Source of the DNA: Betaproteobacteria bacterium
GTDB taxonomy: Bacteria; Pseudomonadota; Gammaproteobacteria; Burkholderiales; Casimicrobiaceae
Reading direction: 5' to 3'
NCBI GenBank assembly: GCA_013298695.1
Contig: JAAFIS010000012.1
Coordinates: 57,684 to 121,683, forward strand
Length of the DNA stretch: 64,000 bases
Under the pieces are notes generated by a model. That model had not been told where the DNA came from. It saw only the letters and a program-made list of their open reading frames with translations, and ran no database searches. Both the position numbers and the translations under genes were made by a program. Below, in pieces: positions 1 to 7,577 of the stretch; the first letter of the stretch is position 1, and each line of letters starts with the position of its first letter.

Positions 1-1
1 C

Positions 2-1426
2 ACCACCCCGGTGACCGTGAGCGCGATGAGCACCGCGACTCGGGTGAGCACGGGTAGTTTCCACAGCTGCGCGCTGATTGCCAACGGCGGCGTGCAGTGC
101 TGGGGCACGGGCGGCAGCGGCTTACTCGGCAACGGCAGCACGACTGCCGCGACTACGCCGGTGGCGGTCACTGCAACTAGCAACGTAGCCGATGTCAGCA
201 CGGGCGGCTCCCACAGCTGCGCGCTGCTCACTTCTGGTGGCGTACAGTGTTGGGGTGCAGGCTTCAACGGTCGCCTTGGCACTGGCAACACAGCCGACAG
301 TCGCACTCCATTGCTGGTGAGCGGAATTGGCAACGCAATTGGGGTCAGTGCGGGCAGCGCCCACAGCTGTGCAGCGCTTTCGACCGGCGGGGTCCAGTGC
401 TGGGGTGCGGGCAGCTTCGGAAGGCTAGGCAACGGCGGCGCGTTGGACAGCTCTACGCCGGTGGCGGTGACCGGAATTAGCACTGCGACGAGCGTCAGCG
501 CTGGCACCTTTCATAGCTGCGCGGTGCTCGCTTCCGGCGGCGTACAGTGCTGGGGTGCGGGCGGCGCCGGAAGGCTTGGCAACGGCAGCGCGACAGACAG
601 CACCACGCCGGTCGCAGTTACCGGGATTACCAACGCTACCGCCGTTACTGCGGGCGGGTCTCACAGCTGCGCTGTACTTGCCAACGGAGGCGTGCTGTGC
701 TGGGGCTTAGGCAGCAGCGGGCAGCTTGGCAATGGTGGCGTCGCAAATAGCAACACGCCTGTATCCGTGACCGGAATCAGCAATGCTTTAAGTGTGAGCG
801 CCGGAACCAATCACACTTGCGCGTTGTTAGCCGGCGGCGGTGTGCAGTGTTGGGGCGCAGGCGACGGTCGCCTTGGCAACGGCGGTATCGCGGGAAGCAA
901 CACGCCCGTGAGCGTTTCCGGAATTGCCAGCGCAAGCGCAGTTGACGCGGGCGCGTCACACACTTGCGCGTTGCTCGCTAGCGGCGCAACTCGTTGCTGG
1001 GGTGTGAATGCTACGGGGGCACTCGGCGACGGAAGTTTCATTGATCAAACAACGCCAGTCGCGGTGTACGGCCTCGCCAGTGTGACGCGTGTTTCAGCGG
1101 GCGGATTACACACTTGCGCAACTGTTTCTGGCGGCCGCGTCCACTGTTGGGGAGCCAACGCTTTTGGGCAACTTGGAGACGGCACGGGCGCGATAGACCT
1201 GAGCACGCCGCAATATGTCTCGACAACCCGATGCGACCAAGATTTCGACGGCGACGGACTGGTCTCGGCCACCACCGATGGCTTGATGCTTTCGCGCGCA
1301 CTTCTTGGATTGTCTGGCAGCGCCGTAACCGCCGGCACGCTCGGCGTTGGCGCCACCCGCGCGAGCTGGCAACAGATTCGCGACTACATGACACAGGTGT
1401 GTAAAGTCACCGGGCTTGCGCCCTAG
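2..1426 (+). CDS. RCC1-repeat secreted protein, 5' end outside window
   Basis: The reading frame is open to the window edge, and the first codons (TTPVTV) continue the repeat pattern, so the true start lies upstream. Eight RCC1-like blades of about 52 residues are visible. Each carries HSCAL about 10 residues before QCWG and then a LGNG turn, so each blade has two cysteines that could form a disulfide. RCC1 repeats fold into beta-propellers. The C-terminus carries DFDGDGLVSATTDGLMLSRA followed by LLGLSG, a dockerin-like calcium loop and helix, then a tail with a WQQIRDYM segment. The protein is a tandem paralogue of the next gene, with close nucleotide identity in the last 70 bases. An extracellular adhesive or binding role is inferred; no catalytic motif is seen. 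Confidence 0.85.
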   Translation, partial: TTPVTVSAMSTATRVSTGSFHSCALIANGGVQCWGTGGSGLLGNGSTTAATTPVAVTATSNVADVSTGGSHSCALLTSGGVQCWGAGFNGRLGTGNTADSRTPLLVSGIGNAIGVSAGSAHSCAALSTGGVQCWGAGSFGRLGNGGALDSSTPVAVTGISTATSVSAGTFHSCAVLASGGVQCWGAGGAGRLGNGSATDSTTPVAVTGITNATAVTAGGSHSCAVLANGGVLCWGLGSSGQLGNGGVANSNTPVSVTGISNALSVSAGTNHTCALLAGGGVQCWGAGDGRLGNGGIAGSNTPVSVSGIASASAVDAGASHTCALLASGATRCWGVNATGALGDGSFIDQTTPVAVYGLASVTRVSAGGLHTCATVSGGRVHCWGANAFGQLGDGTGAIDLSTPQYVSTTRCDQDFDGDGLVSATTDGLMLSRALLGLSGSAVTAGTLGVGATRASWQQIRDYMTQVCKVTGLAP

Positions 1427-1440
1427 GCGCGCTGCGCGTT

Positions 1441-1489
1441 TTGTTGGCGAGACTAGGCGCGGCTTGTAGACGGTGGGAGTCGCCAACAA
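1441..1489. repeat. 10-bp inverted repeat between the RCC1 genes
   Basis: TTGTTGGCGA at 1441-1450 is perfectly matched by TCGCCAACAA at 1480-1489, with a 29-nt loop. It lies 15 bp after the first RCC1 stop codon. There is no U-tract, so it could be an mRNA 3' hairpin rather than a standard terminator. Confidence 0.5.
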
Positions 1490-1564
1490 CCACCGGCGTG
1501 TTTTCGGCGCAAAATCTGACTACGCAGTTTCTGATCGCCAACGATCACGTTTTTTGGGGGTTAC

Positions 1565-2932
1565 ATGCGCATTGACTGTTTGTTCAAAAAATTTACCGAC
1601 TGTGTTCGCTTAGCGCTCAAGCGCGGTGGTGTGCTGGGGGTGATTGGGGTCAACGCGCTCATTGCCTGCGCGGCGCAAGCGGGCGCGCAAACGTATCAGC
1701 AGGTGGACGTGGGCCCCAATCACAGCTGCGCCGTGATCCCTAGCGGCGCGGTGCAGTGCTGGGGTGCTGGCATCGGCGGACGACTTGGCAACGGTAGTAC
1801 TACGGATTTCAGCACGCCAGTCCCAGTGACCGGGATTGCCAGCGCGAGCGCCGTGAGTGCGGGTGGCAGCAACAGTTGCGCGCTACTAGCGAGCGGCGGG
1901 GTGCAGTGCTGGGGCTCTGGTAGCGTTGGGCAGCTCGGCAATGGCGGTACTGACGAAAGCAGCACGCCCGTTTCGGTCACTGGGATCACCACAGCGACCG
2001 CAGTGAGCGTAGGCAGCGCGCACAGCTGCGCGGTGCTTACGAGTGGCGGGGTGAGGTGCTGGGGCAATGGCTTAAATTTTCGACTTGGCAATGGCAGCAT
2101 TTTCGTTAGTACCGAACCCGTTCCGGTCATCGGGATCACGACCGCGACCTCGGTGGGTGCGGGCAGCTCCCACAGTTGTGCGTTACTCACTGGCGGCAGT
2201 GTGCAATGTTGGGGCGGCGGCGGCCGGCTTGGCAACGGCAGCACCGGCGAGAGCGCCACGTCGGTTACGGTCACCGGGATTACCAACGCTACGAGCGTGA
2301 GTGTGGGTGAGTTCCATACGTGCGCCGTGCTTGCTGGCGGTACGGTGCAGTGTTGGGGCGGCGGCGGCAACGGCCGACTTGGCAATGGCAGCACGGCCGA
2401 TAGCACGGTGCCTGTTGCTGTTACTGGTATCAACAACGCCACAGGTGTGAGCGCGGGCAACGAGCACGCTTGCGCGGTGCTTGCGAGCGGTGCAGTGCAA
2501 TGTTGGGGCGGCGGCGGTAGCGGCCAGCTTGGCAACGGCAGCACGGCAGATAGCAGCACTCCGGTTGCAGTCGTTGGGATCACGAATGCGATCCGCGTTA
2601 GCGCGGGCGGCCGCCACAGCTGCGCGCTGCTCGGGAGCGGCGCCGTGCGCTGCTGGGGAGAGAACGGCTCTGGACAGCTCGGCAATGGAGCCGCCCCGAT
2701 CGATCAACTAACGCCACAGTTCATCGCTACCACGCGCTGCGACATCGACTTCGACGGCGACGGCATGGTGTCGGCTACCACCGATGGCTTGATCCTCTCG
2801 CGGGCGCTACTCGGCCTGTCCGGCGACGCCGTGACCAACGGCGCGCTCAGCGCAGGATCAACGCGCACAACATGGCAACAGATTCGCGATTACATGACAC
2901 AGGTGTGTAAGGTCAACGGACTTGCGCCCTAG
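1565..2932 (+). CDS. RCC1-repeat secreted protein with dockerin-like C-terminus
   Basis: A complete 455-residue paralogue of the upstream gene. The N-terminus has a basic region, then a hydrophobic stretch and an AQAGAQ cleavage region near residues 39-41, so it should be exported by Sec. Seven RCC1-like blades follow, each with a paired Cys pattern (SCALL...QCWG). The C-terminal segment, around residues 395-420, has DFDGDGMVSATTDGLILSRA and LLGLSG, a dockerin-type calcium loop with one extra residue. The ATG is preceded by a GGGGG tract about 6 nt upstream. The function is probably extracellular binding. The gene is followed by convergent aroG only 40 bp away. Confidence 0.88.
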   Translation: MRIDCLFKKFTDCVRLALKRGGVLGVIGVNALIACAAQAGAQTYQQVDVGPNHSCAVIPSGAVQCWGAGIGGRLGNGSTTDFSTPVPVTGIASASAVSAGGSNSCALLASGGVQCWGSGSVGQLGNGGTDESSTPVSVTGITTATAVSVGSAHSCAVLTSGGVRCWGNGLNFRLGNGSIFVSTEPVPVIGITTATSVGAGSSHSCALLTGGSVQCWGGGGRLGNGSTGESATSVTVTGITNATSVSVGEFHTCAVLAGGTVQCWGGGGNGRLGNGSTADSTVPVAVTGINNATGVSAGNEHACAVLASGAVQCWGGGGSGQLGNGSTADSSTPVAVVGITNAIRVSAGGRHSCALLGSGAVRCWGENGSGQLGNGAAPIDQLTPQFIATTRCDIDFDGDGMVSATTDGLILSRALLGLSGDAVTNGALSAGSTRTTWQQIRDYMTQVCKVNGLAP

Positions 2933-2972
2933 TGCGCCCCAGCGACTTCGAGCGGTGACTGACGCTGGATGA

Positions 2973-4049
2973 CTATTCCGGCTGCGCAAGCCGACGTTTT
3001 TGCACGTCGCCAGCGAGTTGGCGCAACACCGATTCGGTCGCTTGCCAATCAATACACGCATCGGTGATTGAGACGCCGTATTCGAGCGTTTTTCCCGGCG
3101 CTAAATCCTGTCGTCCACCGTTTAAATGTGATTCGATCATTACGCCGAAGATGCGCTCGTCGCCTGCGGCCATTTGGCGGCCTACGTCTGCTGAAACTTC
3201 GATTTGTCTCTCGTGTTGTTTGCTTGAGTTTGCGTGTGAGAAATCAACCATGATGCGCTGTGGCAAACCCGCTTTGGCGAGTTCCGCGCCACTGGCTTGT
3301 ACGCTCGCGGCGTCGTAGTTCGGCGCTTTTCCGCCACGCAAAATGACGTGGCAGTCTTCATTGCCGTTGGTTGAAATGATCGCGCTGTGGCCGCCTTTGG
3401 TGACCGACAAAAAGAAGTGTGGCGCAGCGGCGGCTTTGATCGCGTCGACAGCGATTTTGATATTGCCGTCGGTGCCGTTTTTAAAGCCCATCGGGCAGCT
3501 CATGCCGGAGGCAAGTTGACGATGCACTTGGCTCTCGGTCGTGCGTGCGCCGATCGCGCCCCACGAGATGAGGTCAGCGTAGTATTGCGGCGTGAGGGTA
3601 TCTAGGAATTCGGTGGCTGCCGGCAGGCCAATTTCGTTAATTTCCAGCAGTAGCTCGCGCGCCAGGCGCAAGCCTTCGTTGATCTTGAAGCTGCCGTCGA
3701 GGAGCGGATCGTTAATGAGCCCTTTCCAGCCGACGGTTGTGCGCGGCTTTTCGAAATACACCCGCATCACTACGACCAAATCATGCGCGAGTTCATCACG
3801 CAGCAGTTTGAGCCGATTCGCATATTCAAGCGCCGATTTCTTGTCGTGCATGGAGCAAGGCCCGACGATCACTACCAAACGATCATCCGCACCGTGCAGC
3901 ACCTTGTGGATATCGCGCCGAGTGTCATAAACCAACTGCTCAACGGCGTCGCTCGGCTTAAATTCACGCAGAAGATGCGAAGGTGGCGCGAGTTCGAAAA
4001 TGTCGCGGATGCGAACGTCGTCAACCTGACGATTTAGCGAGTTGGTCAT
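2973..4049 (-). CDS. aroG: 3-deoxy-7-phosphoheptulonate synthase, class I
   Basis: This 358-residue protein matches the AroF/G/H class of DAHP synthases, which condense phosphoenolpyruvate and erythrose 4-phosphate in the first shikimate pathway step. Visible family signatures are GPCSMHDKKSA near residue 64, PRTTVGWKGLINDP, SWGAIGARTTESQVHRQLAS and SVTKGGHSAI. The length is typical for this class. I cannot tell which aromatic amino acid gives feedback control, so the symbol aroG stands for the family. It is convergent with the RCC1 gene. The 5' side holds an AT-rich region with a copy of the two-palindrome element in the same orientation. Confidence 0.93.
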   Translation of the reverse strand: MTNSLNRQVDDVRIRDIFELAPPSHLLREFKPSDAVEQLVYDTRRDIHKVLHGADDRLVVIVGPCSMHDKKSALEYANRLKLLRDELAHDLVVVMRVYFEKPRTTVGWKGLINDPLLDGSFKINEGLRLARELLLEINEIGLPAATEFLDTLTPQYYADLISWGAIGARTTESQVHRQLASGMSCPMGFKNGTDGNIKIAVDAIKAAAAPHFFLSVTKGGHSAIISTNGNEDCHVILRGGKAPNYDAASVQASGAELAKAGLPQRIMVDFSHANSSKQHERQIEVSADVGRQMAAGDERIFGVMIESHLNGGRQDLAPGKTLEYGVSITDACIDWQATESVLRQLAGDVQKRRLAQPE

Positions 4050-4215
4050 GAGAGCGGATAATTTGTGCGATGCGTCAATTGTACCTCGGTGAGCGAAAAT
4101 TGCTTTTCGGATGATTTAGTAGGGGCGTGAAGCAATAATAATGCGTTTCCAATGAAAATTTACAAAAAAAATAGCTGAGTAGTTGATTTTATTAAAATAC
4201 ATCTTTGCTGTGTAT

Positions 4216-4300
4216 CGCCTATTTAATTGGGTTTACAATAGATTCAATGCATTTATCGCAAATAGACTAAATCAACGCTAAAGCCCGTTTAAATAGGCGC
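4216..4300 (-). repeat. Two-palindrome element, copy 1
   Basis: Read on the minus strand, the left palindrome is GCGCCTATTTAAACGGGC, then comes a spacer of about 49 nt with CGATAAA at its centre, then the right palindrome CCCAATTAAATAGGCG. It lies upstream of aroG in the same orientation. It is one of ten copies with the same spacing. Confidence 0.75.
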
Positions 4301-4307
4301 TACGTCG

Positions 4308-4331
4308 AAAAAAAACCCGCACTAGGCGGGT
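4308..4331 (-). terminator. Rho-independent terminator of the sigma/kinase operon
   Basis: On the minus strand an ACCCGC stem, a CTAGT loop and a GCGGGT stem are followed by a run of eight T. The position, about 220 bp after the stop of the second kinase gene, fits the end of the ECF sigma-kinase-kinase transcript. Confidence 0.8.
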
Positions 4332-4345
4332 GGGGAGAGTAATTC

Positions 4346-4376
4346 GTGGGAGCCTGTGGAGGAATCAGGCTCCCAC
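4346..4376. repeat. Perfect 11-bp inverted repeat in kinase 3' region
   Basis: GTGGGAGCCTG at 4346-4356 pairs perfectly with CAGGCTCCCAC at 4366-4376 across a 9-nt loop. It lies between the terminator and the kinase stop codon, so it would form a stable hairpin in the kinase mRNA 3' region. I see no gene in 4377-4549. Confidence 0.6.
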
Positions 4377-4549
4377 ACGCCAGCGCGGCATCCAGAGCAT
4401 GAACGAATGCGCTTGCGTTGTTCCGAACCGGGGGAGATTCGGCGCTGCGGAGAACGTCACTGAGTTCGCCGCATAAATCCTGAGTCGATGGGAGTTAACT
4501 CAGGGTTCAAATAGAAAGACGCTGTCTTTGAACAAATTGCGACACTGGT

Positions 4550-7498
4550 TTACAAAAAATAAAAGCTTGCAAGTGGTGCGCGAACCTGCGACGTGTCTGG
4601 ATGACCGAGCGATCGCGCGAATTCCGCCGCGCTCCGATCAATCGCAGCGAGGTCGGACGGCGTAAGCGCAAGTGCCTCGACGTAATTGAGCAGTGCTCGC
4701 GCGTAGTGTTTCTCGGGTAGTTCTAGCGGTAGTGCAGCACGCGCGTTTGCAATTGCCGCTTTCGCTTTCGCCGCGTCAAGCGCTGCAACTGCCATCGCGA
4801 ATTCAAGGTGAGCGCCGACGACGCGCTGTGAAAATCCGCCGCGTTGGCTCTTCGCAGCGATGTCGCGCACGCGCTCCAGCGTTTTCGCGGTCGCGGCTGC
4901 GTTCGCCGATGTCGCTACCGGATTCCGGCGCCGCTCGATTCCCGCCTGTGCGCGCTCGATTCGATTGAGCCAGGGGCCAGGTTCGAGTGCGATTTCGATT
5001 GCCGTCTTTCGAGCGGTGTCAATCATGTCAACGGCCGCTTTGTCGTCGCCCGCTGCGTCGAAAAGCAGAGCTAAGCGCGTAGCGAGCCAGACGCCGCGTT
5101 CACTCTTCGCGCGAGCGAGAGCGCTCATGCGCTCTGCGACGTAACGTGCACCCGTTACAAGATCGTTCGGCACAACGCGCCCGAAAAGTGTCTGCACTTC
5201 GAGAATATCGATGTCGGTCGAGAGTTTGCGAAGCTCGTCGAAGTCCGGCAACTGATCTTGCAGCGCGCGCAGCGTTCTGTAACTCGCCTCGGCTTTTGCG
5301 CCATCACCGAGGCGGTAGTAGAGATATCCAAGCTCGTTGTTTACGTCGAACACTTGCATGCTTTGCGCGCCCGCGAGCGCCGTCCACGCGTCGCGCGCTT
5401 TCAGCAATCGAGCCTCGGCACCGTCGTAGCGACCCACCACCACCTGAGTGCTTGTCAACGACTGCAAATTGTGCAGCGCGAGTTTTTCTTCGCCAGCAGG
5501 AGGATTGCGATACGCAGCTTCATTTCGCAGAAGCATCTGATGCGCCTCAGCCCAGCGGCCCTGCGAAGTTAAAGCGCGCGCGTAATCGCCTTCAGCCTCG
5601 GCGCGCCGCCACTGATCTCTGGGCGCGGGTTGTAGCGTCGACAGGTAAGTTTGAAATGCGCGCTCGCTTTCGTCAAAGCGAAACAATCGAGCGAGCGTGT
5701 TGGCCCGTGCAAGCTGGGCGCGGGTAAGGCGAATATCGTCGCGGGGCAACTTCTCTTGGAGCACCGATAGCGCTTGCTCCAAACCCGCAAGCGCGCCGAC
5801 TTCATCCTCAAGCCAATACAAAATCTCTGCGTAGTCCGCGCGCGCAAGCGCAGTGTTGACATCGTTCGGGCCGTGCAGCAGTTCTGCAAGTTCAAGTGCG
5901 CGCTTCGCAATCGGCAGCGCCTCGGTGTCGCGTGACAACGAGCGAAACGTCTTGGTGAGCATGGTTGAAAGCCGCGCTTCGGTTTCGGGGTCATTTGCGA
6001 AGCGCGCACCGACGTCTTGTTTCGCGCGCTCAAGAAGTGTGAGCGCTGTGGGCCATTGCCCGCCGTTCAACGCAGGGTCAGATTTCGCGAGCAGATCGAT
6101 TAAATAGTCTGCTGTTTTAGTGGCGCGAGCCGCCTCAGCATTTGCGCGCTCTGCCTGCCACAATGACGTCGCTAAGCCGCCAGCAAGTGCAACGAACAGT
6201 GAAATCGCGAGCGCCACGGGCAGCCAGTTTCGTTGTAACCAAAGGCGCGTCCGATACGCTCGATCGTGTGCTCTCGCAGCGATCGGTCGCTGCTCGGAAA
6301 AGCGCCTGAGATCGGCGAGAAAATCGGAAACGTTTGCGTAGCGATCGGAGGGTGATCGCCGCAGTGCGCGCGCAAAAATCGCGTCGAGATCGGCGTTTAT
6401 CTTGGCGAAATCACGCGGTGGATTTAGCTCGTTGCGCTCAGAACTTATCGCCATCGCCGCTGCAGTCCGCGACAGGCGCGGCGCATCGATGTGAAGGATC
6501 GCGTGCTCAAGTGCGGCACGTCCCGGCGTGCTTGGTTGATGCGGGCGGCGACCTGTGAGCAAATGAAACCCAAGTGCACCTAACGAATAAACATCGCAGG
6601 CAACGCCGCTTGATTCCCCCGCAATTTGCTCAGGTGCTGCGTATTCAACGGTAAGACCGCGGCCTACCAATTGCGTTGCGGGTGACTCTGTCGTTTGCGA
6701 CAGATTGTTGGCATCGAGCAAGCCCGCGACTCCGAAATCAAGCAGCTTCACGCTACCGTCGTCGGTCACCATCACGTTGGATGGCTTGATATCGCGATGC
6801 ACAACAAGTTGGCTATGCGCGTACGCGACCGCCTCAGCAATCTGCTGCAACACTTTGAGGCGCGCTGCGATCGTCGTGAGCTGCGCTTCGGCGAATTCAA
6901 TCAGCGGCTTGCCCGCGACGTATTCGAGCACCAGAAACGAACCGCGCGCTGAGTTTTCAGCGTCGAGCAGTCTCGCAATGCGCGGATGGCTCAGTTTCCC
7001 GAGCAACGCGCGCTCCTGCGCGAAACGAACTTCGAATGCAGTGGCATTGGGGTCGGTACGCAAAAACTTGACTGCGGCTTTTGCGTCGTAGAGCCCGTCT
7101 GCACGCTCGGCAAGCCAGACTTCGCCCATTCCGCCTCGACCCAGCATTTTTTCGATGCGCCAGTGTCCAAATCGCTCGCCTGGGCGGCGCTCATGTTCGC
7201 CCATGTTTTCGTCGGGTAAAAGCGCTTGCGAAAGTAGCGTCGTAAATTGTTGCGGCGTAACCCGCGCCGCACGGGGCACGGTGCCAAGCCTTGGCGCTTG
7301 CGCTGCATCGTGCGCACGACCCGGCGCAACGTGGCGCAACAACCGCTTCACTTCCGCCGCGAGACCCGGTTTTTTGTCGGTGAGGGCGGTTAGGTATGCG
7401 CTCTGTTGTTCGGGGGCAAGCTCAAGCACGTCGTCGAGCGCGGCATTTGCGGCGCGCCAAAAAACGGGGTCAAACGGTGGTGTGAGGGATTCAGACAC
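4550..7498 (-). CDS. Transmembrane serine/threonine protein kinase with TPR-like C-terminus
   Basis: A 982-residue Hanks-type kinase. The kinase domain spans roughly residues 110-400: GRGGMGEVW glycine loop at 120-128, catalytic Lys144 in AAVKF, HRDIKPSN with Asp236, DFG at 254-256 and an APE motif at 288-290. All catalytic residues are present. One membrane helix follows near 425-447. The C-terminal half of about 530 residues is helical, with TPR-like repeats, and is expected outside the cytoplasm. A 110-residue N-terminal region precedes the kinase. The start is GTG. It is the last gene of a three-gene operon behind an ECF sigma gene and a paralogous kinase, so it probably phosphorylates the sigma factor or another partner in response to an envelope signal. 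Confidence 0.9.
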   Translation of the reverse strand: MSESLTPPFDPVFWRAANAALDDVLELAPEQQSAYLTALTDKKPGLAAEVKRLLRHVAPGRAHDAAQAPRLGTVPRAARVTPQQFTTLLSQALLPDENMGEHERRPGERFGHWRIEKMLGRGGMGEVWLAERADGLYDAKAAVKFLRTDPNATAFEVRFAQERALLGKLSHPRIARLLDAENSARGSFLVLEYVAGKPLIEFAEAQLTTIAARLKVLQQIAEAVAYAHSQLVVHRDIKPSNVMVTDDGSVKLLDFGVAGLLDANNLSQTTESPATQLVGRGLTVEYAAPEQIAGESSGVACDVYSLGALGFHLLTGRRPHQPSTPGRAALEHAILHIDAPRLSRTAAAMAISSERNELNPPRDFAKINADLDAIFARALRRSPSDRYANVSDFLADLRRFSEQRPIAARAHDRAYRTRLWLQRNWLPVALAISLFVALAGGLATSLWQAERANAEAARATKTADYLIDLLAKSDPALNGGQWPTALTLLERAKQDVGARFANDPETEARLSTMLTKTFRSLSRDTEALPIAKRALELAELLHGPNDVNTALARADYAEILYWLEDEVGALAGLEQALSVLQEKLPRDDIRLTRAQLARANTLARLFRFDESERAFQTYLSTLQPAPRDQWRRAEAEGDYARALTSQGRWAEAHQMLLRNEAAYRNPPAGEEKLALHNLQSLTSTQVVVGRYDGAEARLLKARDAWTALAGAQSMQVFDVNNELGYLYYRLGDGAKAEASYRTLRALQDQLPDFDELRKLSTDIDILEVQTLFGRVVPNDLVTGARYVAERMSALARAKSERGVWLATRLALLFDAAGDDKAAVDMIDTARKTAIEIALEPGPWLNRIERAQAGIERRRNPVATSANAAATAKTLERVRDIAAKSQRGGFSQRVVGAHLEFAMAVAALDAAKAKAAIANARAALPLELPEKHYARALLNYVEALALTPSDLAAIDRSAAEFARSLGHPDTSQVRAPLASFYFL

Positions 7499-7577
7499 GT
7501 GCGCGCAGCAAAACGGAGTTCAAAAACATAGACGTAGAAAGCCGGTAAAACGCGTCACGTTTTTCATTTTTTGCCAC

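Noticed and set aside
1720..2685. Long minus-strand frame of 321 codons opposite the second RCC1 gene
   Set aside because: It is a Pro/Leu-rich mirror of the repeats with no start context or homology; the plus strand has a signal peptide and clear RCC1 blades.
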